Shown here piece after piece: positions 1 through 5,343 of a stretch of DNA of 6,284 nt. The stretch lies in contig JAJZKL010000074.1 of assembly GCA_021804185.1 (NCBI GenBank), positions 1 through 6,284 on the forward strand, read 5' to 3'. The notes under the pieces were generated by a model, which saw only the letters and a list, made by a program, of their open reading frames with translations, was not told the DNA's origin and did no database searches. Source of the DNA: Thermoplasmata archaeon (GTDB lineage: Archaea; Thermoplasmatota; Thermoplasmata; Thermoplasmatales; Thermoplasmataceae). The position numbers were made by a program, and so were the translations under genes. The number at the start of each line of letters is the position of its first letter. Position 1 is the stretch's first letter.

Positions 1-83
1 TCATTGTCTCTGATAAGGGCCTCAAGCATGTTTGAGCCAATAAAGCCCGCCCCTCCGGTGAGGAGAATACGTTTTCCCTTCAT
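1..83 (-). CDS. NAD-dependent epimerase/dehydratase, N-terminal fragment (truncated by window edge)
   Basis: Translating the reverse strand from the ATG at 83 gives 27 residues beginning MKGKRILLTGGAGFIGSN. The TGGAGFIGS stretch (residues 9-17) is the glycine-rich NAD(P)-binding loop at the very N-terminus of extended short-chain dehydrogenases, such as UDP-glucose 4-epimerase and dTDP-glucose 4,6-dehydratase. These act in the cytoplasm on nucleotide sugars for surface polysaccharide or glycolipid synthesis. The frame is open to the left edge, so the rest of the gene, including the YxxxK catalytic motif, lies outside the window and the substrate cannot be named. A/T-rich sequence at about 103-123 could hold its promoter, but no TATA box stands out. 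The gene points the same way as the Lrp-like gene at 180-956, with a 96-nt gap, so co-transcription is possible but not shown. Confidence 0.85.
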   Translation of the reverse strand, partial: MKGKRILLTGGAGFIGSNMLEALIRDN

Positions 84-179
84 AGTTAACCAGCGGGATC
101 AAGAGCTAATTGGGTAATAAATCATTTGAGTCCGGTTGAGCTTTCAAAGCACATACCAGTAGATGAATCGGCGAAAGAA

Positions 180-956
180 TTACTGATAAAACTCATAGTC
201 ATAAAGAACCATTACTTCAGCGCCAGGATCCTGCTCCCTGACTTTAGTGACACTGCTCTTCGCTGTCTTCAGTGAATCAGCATAACAGAGGGCAAATCCG
301 GCTGACGCATCTCTTATAGCGAATATTGTGCTCTGCGCAAGAGAGGGGAAGAAGCTGTCGACAGAGTTGGAAAATATGGAATACAGGACAAGCTCACCTC
401 CTGAAAGATCAACCTGAGTAATAACACCTATTACACGGTTCCCCTCCATGAGGTTGATCCTTCTTTTCACAGACATATATGGGACATCAAGGGCGGTAGC
501 GATATTTGATATTGACATCCTTGGGTCTTTTTTCAGTAGATCTATGATCTTGAAGTCAAGGTCCCGAATGTTCATTGATATCTTTGGAGGCGGAGGGAGA
601 TATCTCATCACAGGCAGACCAAGCACCTCAGTTGCCCTTGCTATTTTCTGGTTAAGTTCCTCCCTGGAAGTGCCTACGAAACCGTAAAGTGTGATTTCCT
701 CAAGACAGTTCAGTTTGAGGGAGATCTCACCATCATACTGTTTTTCTGTCTTGAAAGCTGCGAACTCCTCCATTTTCCCGTATATCTGGGGGTTAACATG
801 AAGGAAAAAGTTTTTTATTATGCCATCCTCAATGAGTTTGTTCATTCTGTAGTTTAAGACCTGGGCAGAAATTCCAAGATCTGAAGCAATCTGCCTCTGG
901 GATACCCTTCCGTTCTTCAGAAGGTTGAAAACTATCCGTTTGTCAGTCTGATCCAT
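180..956 (-). CDS. Lrp/AsnC-like transcriptional regulator with two tandem HTH-sensor halves
   Basis: This 258-residue protein is built from two similar halves. Residues 1-55 and 131-182 each match the Lrp/AsnC winged-helix pattern: D-x-x-D-x-x-I, a hydrophobic first helix, then IASDLGIS or IATALDVP, a recognition helix and GII or VIG. Each HTH is followed by about 65-75 residues with alternating strand/helix character, suggestive of a degenerate RAM/ACT-type sensor. A proline run (121-124) joins the halves. Single Lrp proteins are about 140-160 residues and dimerise, so this looks like a fused dimer. It probably binds DNA in the cytoplasm and may sense an amino acid or other small ligand; target and ligand are unknown. 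The open frame extends to a TTG at 974, but I prefer the ATG at 956 because a TATA-like box lies about 30 nt upstream of it. The gene is divergent from the Nudix gene. Confidence 0.85.
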   Translation of the reverse strand: MDQTDKRIVFNLLKNGRVSQRQIASDLGISAQVLNYRMNKLIEDGIIKNFFLHVNPQIYGKMEEFAAFKTEKQYDGEISLKLNCLEEITLYGFVGTSREELNQKIARATEVLGLPVMRYLPPPPKISMNIRDLDFKIIDLLKKDPRMSISNIATALDVPYMSVKRRINLMEGNRVIGVITQVDLSGGELVLYSIFSNSVDSFFPSLAQSTIFAIRDASAGFALCYADSLKTAKSSVTKVREQDPGAEVMVLYDYEFYQ

Positions 957-982
957 GCAAAAGCCATTAACCAAATTCTAAA

Positions 983-990
983 TTAAATAT
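983..990 (-). promoter_or_regulatory. TATA-like box for the Lrp-like gene
   Basis: On the minus strand the sequence reads ATATTTAA, preceded by purine-rich GCGAA that could act as a BRE. Its centre is about 30 nt upstream of the ATG at 956, the spacing expected for a leaderless archaeal transcript. The box is nearly self-complementary (AATTAAATATT on the plus strand), so it might also serve the divergent Nudix gene, with a leader of about 20 nt if that gene starts at 1032. Confidence 0.5.
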
Positions 991-1023
991 TTCGCAAGTT
1001 TCAAAGAAGTGCATTTCAGGGTC

Positions 1024-1031
1024 AAATTATT
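1024..1031 (+). promoter_or_regulatory. Possible TATA-like box for the Nudix gene
   Basis: AAATTATT is centred about 28 nt upstream of the ATG at 1056, matching the TATA-to-start spacing of the other genes here. The in-frame upstream ATG at 1032 directly abuts this box, so it would not be on a transcript started from it. The box is a weaker match than the others, and the alternative is the A/T-rich element at 981-990. Confidence 0.35.
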
Positions 1032-1055
1032 ATGCCACAGTTTCCTAGTGAATCC

Positions 1056-1502
1056 ATGGAATCTGCTGAAAAAGGGGAGGGAGAAAAGGAAAAAAGTTGC
1101 GGCATTGTTACTTTCAGGGTTCGTGGAAACGTAAGGGAATATCTGCTTCTGGAGAGGTCACAGGGGTTTCTTGATTACACAAAAGGCCACATAGAAAGCG
1201 GGGAGACTGAGCTTGAGGCTGCAATAAGGGAGACAAGGGAAGAATGCGGGTTGGACCCTAAAATAATTGAAGGCTTCAGGGAAGTAATGAATTACAGATA
1301 CAGGAGATCAGGCAAATCAAGCGATAAAGAGGTAGTAATGTTTCTTGGGAGAGTGGATTCCGAGCTGCAGGTCAAAATCTCCCATGAACATGTGGGTCAT
1401 GTATGGATGACATATGATAAGGCCATGGCTTCACTGACATTCAAGAACCAGAGAGACCTTCTGGAAAAGGCCGAAAGATTCCTCAATGGGATTGCAAAAT
1501 GA
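1056..1502 (+). CDS. Nudix hydrolase, probable bis(5'-nucleosyl)-tetraphosphatase (asymmetrical Ap4A hydrolase)
   Basis: The 148-residue protein carries a complete Nudix box at residues 44-66 (G-x5-E-x7-R-E-x2-E-E-x-G-L), whose glutamates bind the catalytic divalent metals. The flanks resemble animal and archaeal NUDT2-type Ap4A hydrolases: LLLERS, then KGH entering the box, GFREVMNYRYR after it, and SHEHVGHVW followed by a C-terminal helix with LTFKNQRDLL. The expected reaction is cleavage of Ap4A to ATP and AMP in the cytoplasm, removing dinucleotides made by aminoacyl-tRNA synthetases. The length matches NUDT2 (about 147 residues). The start is uncertain. The ATG at 1056 suits the TATA at 1024-1031; an in-frame ATG at 1032 would add eight poorly conserved-looking residues (156 aa). 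The N-terminus is Glu/Lys-rich. The gene stands alone, divergent from the Lrp-like gene. Other Nudix substrates cannot be excluded. Confidence 0.88.
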   Translation: MESAEKGEGEKEKSCGIVTFRVRGNVREYLLLERSQGFLDYTKGHIESGETELEAAIRETREECGLDPKIIEGFREVMNYRYRRSGKSSDKEVVMFLGRVDSELQVKISHEHVGHVWMTYDKAMASLTFKNQRDLLEKAERFLNGIAK

Positions 1503-1630
1503 GCAGAAGCGGATCCATTGCAATCAGATAGAAATAAGGCATTAACTCATCATCATTCTCATAACAGAGAGTGGCAATCTCCATTTCTGAATAATTTAAT
1601 ACAGGGTGTAATCAATTTTGTTCACCCATG
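1503..1630. other. Intergenic region between the Nudix and wHTH genes
   Basis: This roughly 130-nt non-coding stretch holds no RNA gene or reading frame that I can support. Its visible structure is a GGGTG-N14-CACCC inverted repeat at 1604-1627, just upstream of the wHTH TATA box, and a weak GAGA/TCTC pair around 1567-1581. No clear terminator for the Nudix gene is seen. Confidence 0.4.
1604..1627. repeat. Inverted repeat GGGTG-N14-CACCC upstream of the wHTH promoter
   Basis: A perfect 5-bp inverted repeat (1604-1608 and 1623-1627) ends 3 nt before the TATA-like box of the wHTH gene. The position would suit an operator or activator site. However, 5-bp arms with a 14-nt spacer are short enough to occur by chance. 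Confidence 0.25.
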
Positions 1631-1638
1631 TTTAAATA
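1631..1638 (+). promoter_or_regulatory. TATA box for the wHTH gene
   Basis: TTTAAATA is a near-consensus archaeal TATA box centred about 29 nt upstream of the ATG at 1664, so transcription is expected to begin at or next to that ATG. It immediately follows the in-frame ATG at 1628, which therefore cannot be the start on a transcript from this promoter. Confidence 0.65.
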
Positions 1639-1663
1639 CTTTAAGGTCATACAATTCATAACC

Positions 1664-1894
1664 ATGGAAAATGTCCAGATTATTCCAGACTTAACACCTT
1701 CAGCATTAAAGGTATTCGAGTTTATCAGGTCAAGAAAAATATCAAGGCTGAATGAGATAATGGAATTTACTGGCCTATCAAAGCGTTCGGTCCTGTACTC
1801 CATTGAATTGTTAAAAAGTATGGGATTTGTTGAGACACAGATCTGCATGACTGATACGAGAAGAAGATTTTACTGCTTCAGATCAGTTAAATAA
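1664..1894 (+). CDS. Small winged-helix (MarR/TrmB-like) DNA-binding protein
   Basis: This 76-residue protein is essentially one winged helix. Helix 1 is around residues 13-24 (SALKVFEFIRSRK). Helix 2 is around 28-38, leading to GLS. The recognition helix is at 39-55 (SKRSVLYSIELLKSMGF), and a beta wing at 56-72 contains TDTRRRFYCF. This is the pattern of archaeal MarR/TrmB-like regulators stripped to the DNA-binding domain, with no sensor domain. It probably dimerises and binds promoter DNA. The frame opens at an ATG at 1628, but the TATA box at 1631-1638 places the real start at 1664. It lies 53 nt upstream of the OYE-family gene on the same strand, so that gene is its most obvious target. 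This is inferred from position and from inverted repeats at the OYE promoter. The exact family and ligand are unknown. Confidence 0.78.
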   Translation: MENVQIIPDLTPSALKVFEFIRSRKISRLNEIMEFTGLSKRSVLYSIELLKSMGFVETQICMTDTRRRFYCFRSVK

Positions 1895-1915
1895 TTTTGT
1901 GAATATGTCTGATTA

Positions 1916-1927
1916 CACTTAAAAGTG
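1916..1927. repeat. Palindrome CACTT-AA-AAGTG over the OYE TATA box
   Basis: A perfect inverted repeat with 5-bp arms and a 2-nt centre coincides with the TATA-like element of the OYE-family gene. A repressor bound here would block TBP. The adjacent winged-helix protein is the natural candidate, by inference only. Confidence 0.35.
1918..1925 (+). promoter_or_regulatory. TATA-like box for the OYE-family gene
   Basis: CTTAAAAG is centred about 26 nt upstream of the ATG at 1948 and 23 nt upstream of the ATG at 1945, consistent with a leaderless transcript separate from the wHTH gene. It lies inside the palindrome at 1916-1927. Confidence 0.45.
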
Positions 1928-1940
1928 ATAGGGCAATCAC
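1925..1940. repeat. Inverted repeat GTGAT-N6-ATCAC between TATA and start of the OYE-family gene
   Basis: A perfect 5-bp inverted repeat with a 6-nt spacer covers the region between the TATA box and the expected transcription start. It shares its GTG with the palindrome at 1916-1927, giving two overlapping dyads across the core promoter. An AGGG/CCCT pair (1930-1933 and 1940-1943) also overlaps it. The location fits a repressor site, but binding is not demonstrated. Confidence 0.35.
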
Positions 1941-1947
1941 CCTCATG

Positions 1948-3606
1948 ATGAATCTAAGCGACAGGGTTAGATTAGGCAATCTGGATCTTAAGAACAGAAT
2001 CGTAATGGCCCCTATGATCTCAAACCTTGCCAATCCTGATGGGAGCACCAACGAGAATCATATTTCTTATCTTGAGCAGAGGGCTAAAGGGGGAGCAGCC
2101 CTGATTATAACAGAATATTCATACGTAAATGACAGGAATGCCCGTGGTTCAAGAAATGAGATGGGCATATACAATCCGGATCACATTCCAAAGTTCAGGA
2201 GACTGACAGAAAGAATCCATCTGCACAATTCAGCCATATTTGCCCAGCTGGTCCATGCCGGTGGGAAGGCATTCCTGGAAACTAACAGAATGCCTGCATA
2301 TGCACCAACTTCAGTGGATTATGCAGGCACAACACCTGGCGAGATGACCCTGGATGACATCGAGCAGGTGATAGGAGATTTCGAGAAGGCGGCAAAGATA
2401 GCTGAACACTCCAATTTTGATGGTGTAGAGATACATGGGGCTCATGGGTACCTGGTGCAGGAGTTTCTGTCACCTTCACTGAACAGGAGAACCGACAGGT
2501 ATGGAAATGATTTCAACGGCAGATTACGGTTTGCACAGGAAATTATTGATTCGATCAGAGACAGCACATCACTAAACGTAGGAATAAGATTGAGCCTATA
2601 CGAGGATGACCCGGACGGGTACGGCCCGGATTACGGCCTCAAGGTGGCTGAATCCCTAAAGGGTATAGACTATGCACACTTCTCAGCAGGAAGATTTGCG
2701 CCTCCAGGATCATCCTCATCATTCTATTCCGGAAAGACGCACATCTACAGGAAACTTCCAAGGAAACCATCTGTGACCACAATAGTTGTGGGTTCTGTCA
2801 CGGACAGAAATGATGCAGTTGAGATTCTTGGAAAGGCTGACCTTGTTGCGGTTGGAAGGGCTATGCTGGCAGACCCTGAGTTCGCTTCAAAGATAATAAG
2901 AAATTCCGGTACAGTCAGGCCATGCATAAGATGCAACCAGGCCTGCAGAGACCTTGGATACGGTGAAGTCAGATGTACTGTAAACCCTGATCTGGGGCTT
3001 GAGGCAACATCTGTATGGAATCTGAGGCTTGAAGGAAGGGAAATTGACATAGGCGGAGCAGGTGTCAAAGGATTGGAAGCAGCCTCATTTGCCGCCTCAA
3101 GAGGTGCCTCAGTTACCATTTACGAAAGGAGCAGAGAGATAGGCGGCCAGCTCCTGGAGATTTCAGATCCTGAAAAGAGGAGAGAATTTCTCAGTGTAAT
3201 AGAGTATTACCAGAAGATGATTGAAAAATATGGAATTATCTTGAAAGTTGGCCAGGAACTCAAGGGCGAAGGAATTGTCTGCAATCCGGATAGAGTTTAT
3301 CCTGATCTTCCAGACAAAGATGAAGTGAAGATAGACTCAAACATATTCAAGTATCACGATCAGGCCCTCAAGATGGCTGGAGAAGGAAGAAAAGTCACAA
3401 TGACAGAGCGCAGCCTTTCGAGTCTGGACAGAGTAAGAAGAGATGGGTTTTCTGAGAAGGCAATTTCTGCAGGGATAGTTTTTGTAAAGGAACCCATGAA
3501 AAACCCGGATGTTTACATGATGCAGAGGTTCCAGTACGATATCAGGTCCGCCATGATTTCAGGCAGGGACGCTGTAATATCACATTTGGCTGGGCACTCA
3601 GATTAA
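1948..3606 (+). CDS. Old Yellow Enzyme / 2,4-dienoyl-CoA reductase-like flavin oxidoreductase with a shortened C-terminal region
   Basis: Residues 1-320 form an OYE-type FMN TIM barrel: NRIVMAPM (17-24), QLVHAGGK (100-107), HGAHGY (163-168) with the HxxH and Tyr positions used in substrate binding and proton donation, LSPSLNRRTDRYG (174-186), and VGRAMLADPEF (302-312). Four cysteines (326, 329, 333, 343) match the 4Fe-4S site of FadH and trimethylamine dehydrogenase. An FAD-type Rossmann loop follows at 370-375 (GAGVKG), with GGQL at 399-402. FadH-like enzymes pass electrons from NADPH through FAD, Fe-S and FMN to an enoyl substrate. Here the C-terminal part is short (552 residues against about 640-670) and lacks the second nucleotide loop and the GD motif, so NAD(P)H use is doubtful. 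The start may be 1945 or 1948 (tandem ATGs). A winged-helix gene lies just upstream. Substrate unknown. Confidence 0.85.
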   Translation: MNLSDRVRLGNLDLKNRIVMAPMISNLANPDGSTNENHISYLEQRAKGGAALIITEYSYVNDRNARGSRNEMGIYNPDHIPKFRRLTERIHLHNSAIFAQLVHAGGKAFLETNRMPAYAPTSVDYAGTTPGEMTLDDIEQVIGDFEKAAKIAEHSNFDGVEIHGAHGYLVQEFLSPSLNRRTDRYGNDFNGRLRFAQEIIDSIRDSTSLNVGIRLSLYEDDPDGYGPDYGLKVAESLKGIDYAHFSAGRFAPPGSSSSFYSGKTHIYRKLPRKPSVTTIVVGSVTDRNDAVEILGKADLVAVGRAMLADPEFASKIIRNSGTVRPCIRCNQACRDLGYGEVRCTVNPDLGLEATSVWNLRLEGREIDIGGAGVKGLEAASFAASRGASVTIYERSREIGGQLLEISDPEKRREFLSVIEYYQKMIEKYGIILKVGQELKGEGIVCNPDRVYPDLPDKDEVKIDSNIFKYHDQALKMAGEGRKVTMTERSLSSLDRVRRDGFSEKAISAGIVFVKEPMKNPDVYMMQRFQYDIRSAMISGRDAVISHLAGHSD

Positions 3607-3642
3607 AATTAAGGCTGGAAGTGAAACCAAACAGTAAAGGTG

Positions 3643-4389
3643 TTATGGTTCCATATCACTTCTTGTCTGCCTTTTTCTCTCCTGCCTTTCCCTGACATGG
3701 GAGAGTTCTTTTGCCTCCTCCGGAGTGGGTTCAAATGTCTCAGCAATCTTTTCTCCAACAAATTCTGGAGGTATGTTATCAACTAAAAATACATCGGAGG
3801 TTGCTCTGTAAACATTTATTCCCGACTTTATCATGGATTTAGTGTCAACCGGAACAACAGCAGGTGCTTCAATGTGAAACAGGCCGGAAATATATGCCTG
3901 GCGTGGTGTCAGGGAAAGGTGGACCCAGCTCTTGTCCGAAGGGCTGATTCCAGTCTCCCGTATAAATTCCAGCTCTTCATCAGTGGTCTGGTAGTAGAGC
4001 ACCTCAGGAATATCATCAGCTGGAAGGTCATCAAGATTAACAGGTATTGTATGGCCGTATGTGGCCCTTATTTCCTCCTTATCATTTATCTGATACCTCT
4101 CCTTAGGATCTGTCCGTACCAGAGCCTCTATATGAAAAGGAGTCAGCCACCAGAAACTCTTCTTCTGAGCCCTTATTACTGTCGCAACTGAATATAGCTT
4201 GACCCATCCATGGTCATCCATCCTGACGCCATAGTTTTCAGGGAAATGCCTTAGCATTCCTGCAAGTATCCTGCCCACTCCTTCAATTTCGCCGCCCTTC
4301 ATCAGGAGCCTTCCTCTGGATCCGCACACTGAGCACTCCTCACCACGGAACGGGCCATCTTTCTGACAGTTTCTGAGTTCCTCTATCAT
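3643..4389 (-). CDS. kptA: KptA/Tpt1 family RNA 2'-phosphotransferase (divergent active site)
   Basis: KptA/Tpt1 transfers an RNA 2'-phosphate to NAD+, releasing nicotinamide and ADP-ribose cyclic phosphate. In this 248-residue protein, residues 8-23 form a Cys-containing N-terminal element (C8, C19, C22; FRGEECSVCG) like that of archaeal KptA. The first domain has LAGMLRHFPENYG (42-54), giving R47-H48, and DDHGW (58-62). KERYQI (R98) and IRATYGHT (107-114) follow. The second, ADP-ribosyltransferase-like lobe has LYYQT (131-135), ISPSDKSWVHLSLT (148-161) and VFLVDNIPPEFV (200-211), with a basic tail to the C-terminus. Compared with my memory of yeast Tpt1, the Arg of its RNHVHLS segment is Lys here and HGT is YQT, so full activity is not assured. 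A GTG at 4398 is open, but the Shine-Dalgarno AGGTGA supports the ATG at 4389. The gene is co-transcribed with and probably translationally coupled to prs. It converges on the OYE gene with a 36-nt gap. Confidence 0.85.
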   Translation of the reverse strand: MIEELRNCQKDGPFRGEECSVCGSRGRLLMKGGEIEGVGRILAGMLRHFPENYGVRMDDHGWVKLYSVATVIRAQKKSFWWLTPFHIEALVRTDPKERYQINDKEEIRATYGHTIPVNLDDLPADDIPEVLYYQTTDEELEFIRETGISPSDKSWVHLSLTPRQAYISGLFHIEAPAVVPVDTKSMIKSGINVYRATSDVFLVDNIPPEFVGEKIAETFEPTPEEAKELSHVRERQERKRQTRSDMEP

Positions 4390-4394
4390 TTGAT

Positions 4395-4400
4395 TCACCT
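4395..4400 (-). promoter_or_regulatory. Shine-Dalgarno site of kptA overlapping the prs stop codon
   Basis: On the minus strand AGGTGA sits 5 nt before the ATG at 4389 and contains the prs TGA stop codon (4395-4397). It is the only convincing Shine-Dalgarno site I found. This fits an internal operon gene being read by a leadered mechanism while first genes are leaderless. It decides the kptA start in favour of 4389 over the GTG at 4398. Confidence 0.6.
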
Positions 4401-5246
4401 ATCCAGTACCTTTGCCAGATCACGAGCAACAGATATGGAACTGAATTCTCCATCTATTGTATCAGTCACCCAGAGCCCATCGGATACAGCTGAAATCTGG
4501 CTCTGGGATCCGGATGCAAATACCCCGTGGATGGCGGTAACGTATATCCGCCCGGCAGATTTTGATTTTAGGAGGCCAATCGCCTTAATTATTGTGCCGC
4601 CAGTTGATATGATGTCGTCCACAAGGAGGATATTTTTCCCAGAGTAATCATCTTCTGGGAGGCTCATCTGAACTGTTCTGGAATCAATCCTCTTCTTCTC
4701 AATATAAAGTGCCCTTGAACCGATGCGTTCTGCCAGTTTCTCTGCCCTGGAAAACCCTCCATCGTCCGGTGATATGACAATGTCTATTTTCCTGTCTTTG
4801 AAGAAGTCTCCAAGGGAGTCTATAACCTCAACGTTTGTGAAAGGTTTTGAGGCAAATCCAACCGTGGCCTTATCATGTATCTCAACACATATGATCTCAT
4901 CAGCCCAGTTTTCCATGGTTTTAAGTACCGCCCTGGAGGAGACACTCTCCCCGGGTTTGTAAATCATGTGCTGCCTTGCATAACCGTAATAGGGAATTAC
5001 AAGCTTCACCGACGATGCTCCATTTTCCTTCGACGAGTTGATAAGGAACAGGGTCTCAAGGATATCGGAATCGCTTCGTGTGTTTCCAACCACAATGACA
5101 TCCTGCCCTTTCAGGTCTGACTCAATCCTGACATAAAGCTCACCATCCGGGAACCTTTTGGTGCTGCAACCTGACAGCCTGGCTCCCAGAATATCGGATA
5201 ATTTCCTTGCAAGTCCGATGGAGGAATTTGATGCCACAATTAACAT
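4395..5246 (-). CDS. prs: Ribose-phosphate pyrophosphokinase (PRPP synthetase)
   Basis: This enzyme makes 5-phosphoribosyl-1-pyrophosphate from ribose 5-phosphate and ATP in the cytoplasm, feeding purine, pyrimidine, NAD, histidine and tryptophan synthesis. The 283-residue protein has the whole family layout. RFPDGELYVRI is at 31-41. YYGYARQ at 86-92 gives the ATP-contacting Arg-Gln, and KPGE is at 97-100. H124 in VEIH is the usual metal/ATP ligand. SPDDGG is at 159-165. The flexible catalytic loop has Lys-Arg in EKKRIDS (183-189), and the PRPP-binding loop is LLVDDIISTGGT (207-218). The length fits the short archaeal form (about 285) rather than bacterial enzymes (about 315). The start at 5246 is supported by a TATA-like box about 27 nt upstream. 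The gene is first in a two-gene operon with kptA and divergent from the aminotransferase gene. No damaged motif is seen. Confidence 0.95.
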   Translation of the reverse strand: MLIVASNSSIGLARKLSDILGARLSGCSTKRFPDGELYVRIESDLKGQDVIVVGNTRSDSDILETLFLINSSKENGASSVKLVIPYYGYARQHMIYKPGESVSSRAVLKTMENWADEIICVEIHDKATVGFASKPFTNVEVIDSLGDFFKDRKIDIVISPDDGGFSRAEKLAERIGSRALYIEKKRIDSRTVQMSLPEDDYSGKNILLVDDIISTGGTIIKAIGLLKSKSAGRIYVTAIHGVFASGSQSQISAVSDGLWVTDTIDGEFSSISVARDLAKVLDR

Positions 5247-5269
5247 GAATGAGAGGTTATTGCAGGTTT

Positions 5270-5277
5270 CTTAATAG
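5270..5277 (-). promoter_or_regulatory. TATA-like box for the prs-kptA operon
   Basis: On the minus strand CTATTAAG is centred about 27 nt upstream of the prs ATG at 5246, the spacing of a leaderless transcript. It is preceded by ACAAAA, which could act as a BRE. One arm of an inverted repeat (5281-5289) lies just upstream of it. Confidence 0.5.
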
Positions 5278-5280
5278 TTT

Positions 5281-5343
5281 TGTTCACATTCCTTTTGATC
5301 TGTATCTTCTTTCGGCAATGTTGGTTCTGTATTTATATGAACA
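5281..5343. repeat. Spaced inverted repeat in the prs/ilvE divergent promoter
   Basis: TGTTCACAT at 5281-5289 and ATATGAACA at 5335-5343 are inverted copies with 8 of 9 positions matching. The left arm abuts the prs promoter and the right arm overlaps the aminotransferase TATA box. A regulator binding both could co-ordinate the two genes, but the 45-nt spacer and short arms leave chance as a serious alternative. Confidence 0.25.
5331..5338 (+). promoter_or_regulatory. TATA box for the branched-chain aminotransferase gene
   Basis: ATTTATAT is centred about 24 nt upstream of the ATG at 5358. The in-frame ATG at 5337 lies inside this box, which argues against that upstream start. Confidence 0.55.

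Noticed and set aside
448..687. Plus-strand open frame of 79 codons opposite the Lrp-like gene
   Set aside because: It is the complement of a well-supported HTH protein, has no recognisable domain and no promoter, so it is a shadow frame.
1612..1848. Minus-strand open frame of 78 codons over the wHTH gene
   Set aside because: The plus-strand winged helix with a well-placed TATA box is the better explanation. The minus product has no recognisable motif.
2745..3119. Minus-strand open frame of 124 codons inside the OYE-family gene
   Set aside because: The plus strand encodes clear OYE and Fe-S motifs here. The minus product is a Ser/Pro/Ala-rich composition typical of antisense shadows.
1948..3606. 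Calling the OYE-family gene a pseudogene
   Set aside because: Despite lost motifs at the C-terminus there is no stop or frameshift, codon use looks like the neighbours, and recognisable segments persist to the end. I keep it as a CDS and report the oddity separately.
3607..3642. Bidirectional terminator between the convergent OYE and kptA genes
   Set aside because: The 36-nt gap has only a modest T-run on the minus strand (around 3604-3611) and no clear hairpin, so I could not support a terminator call.
3874..4191. Plus-strand open frame of 105 codons opposite kptA
   Set aside because: It overlaps the conserved KptA catalytic regions on the other strand and shows no family resemblance.
4390..5120. 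Three plus-strand open frames (4390-4647, 4723-4962, 4875-5120) opposite prs
   Set aside because: All lie antisense to strongly conserved PRPP synthetase motifs and have no independent support.
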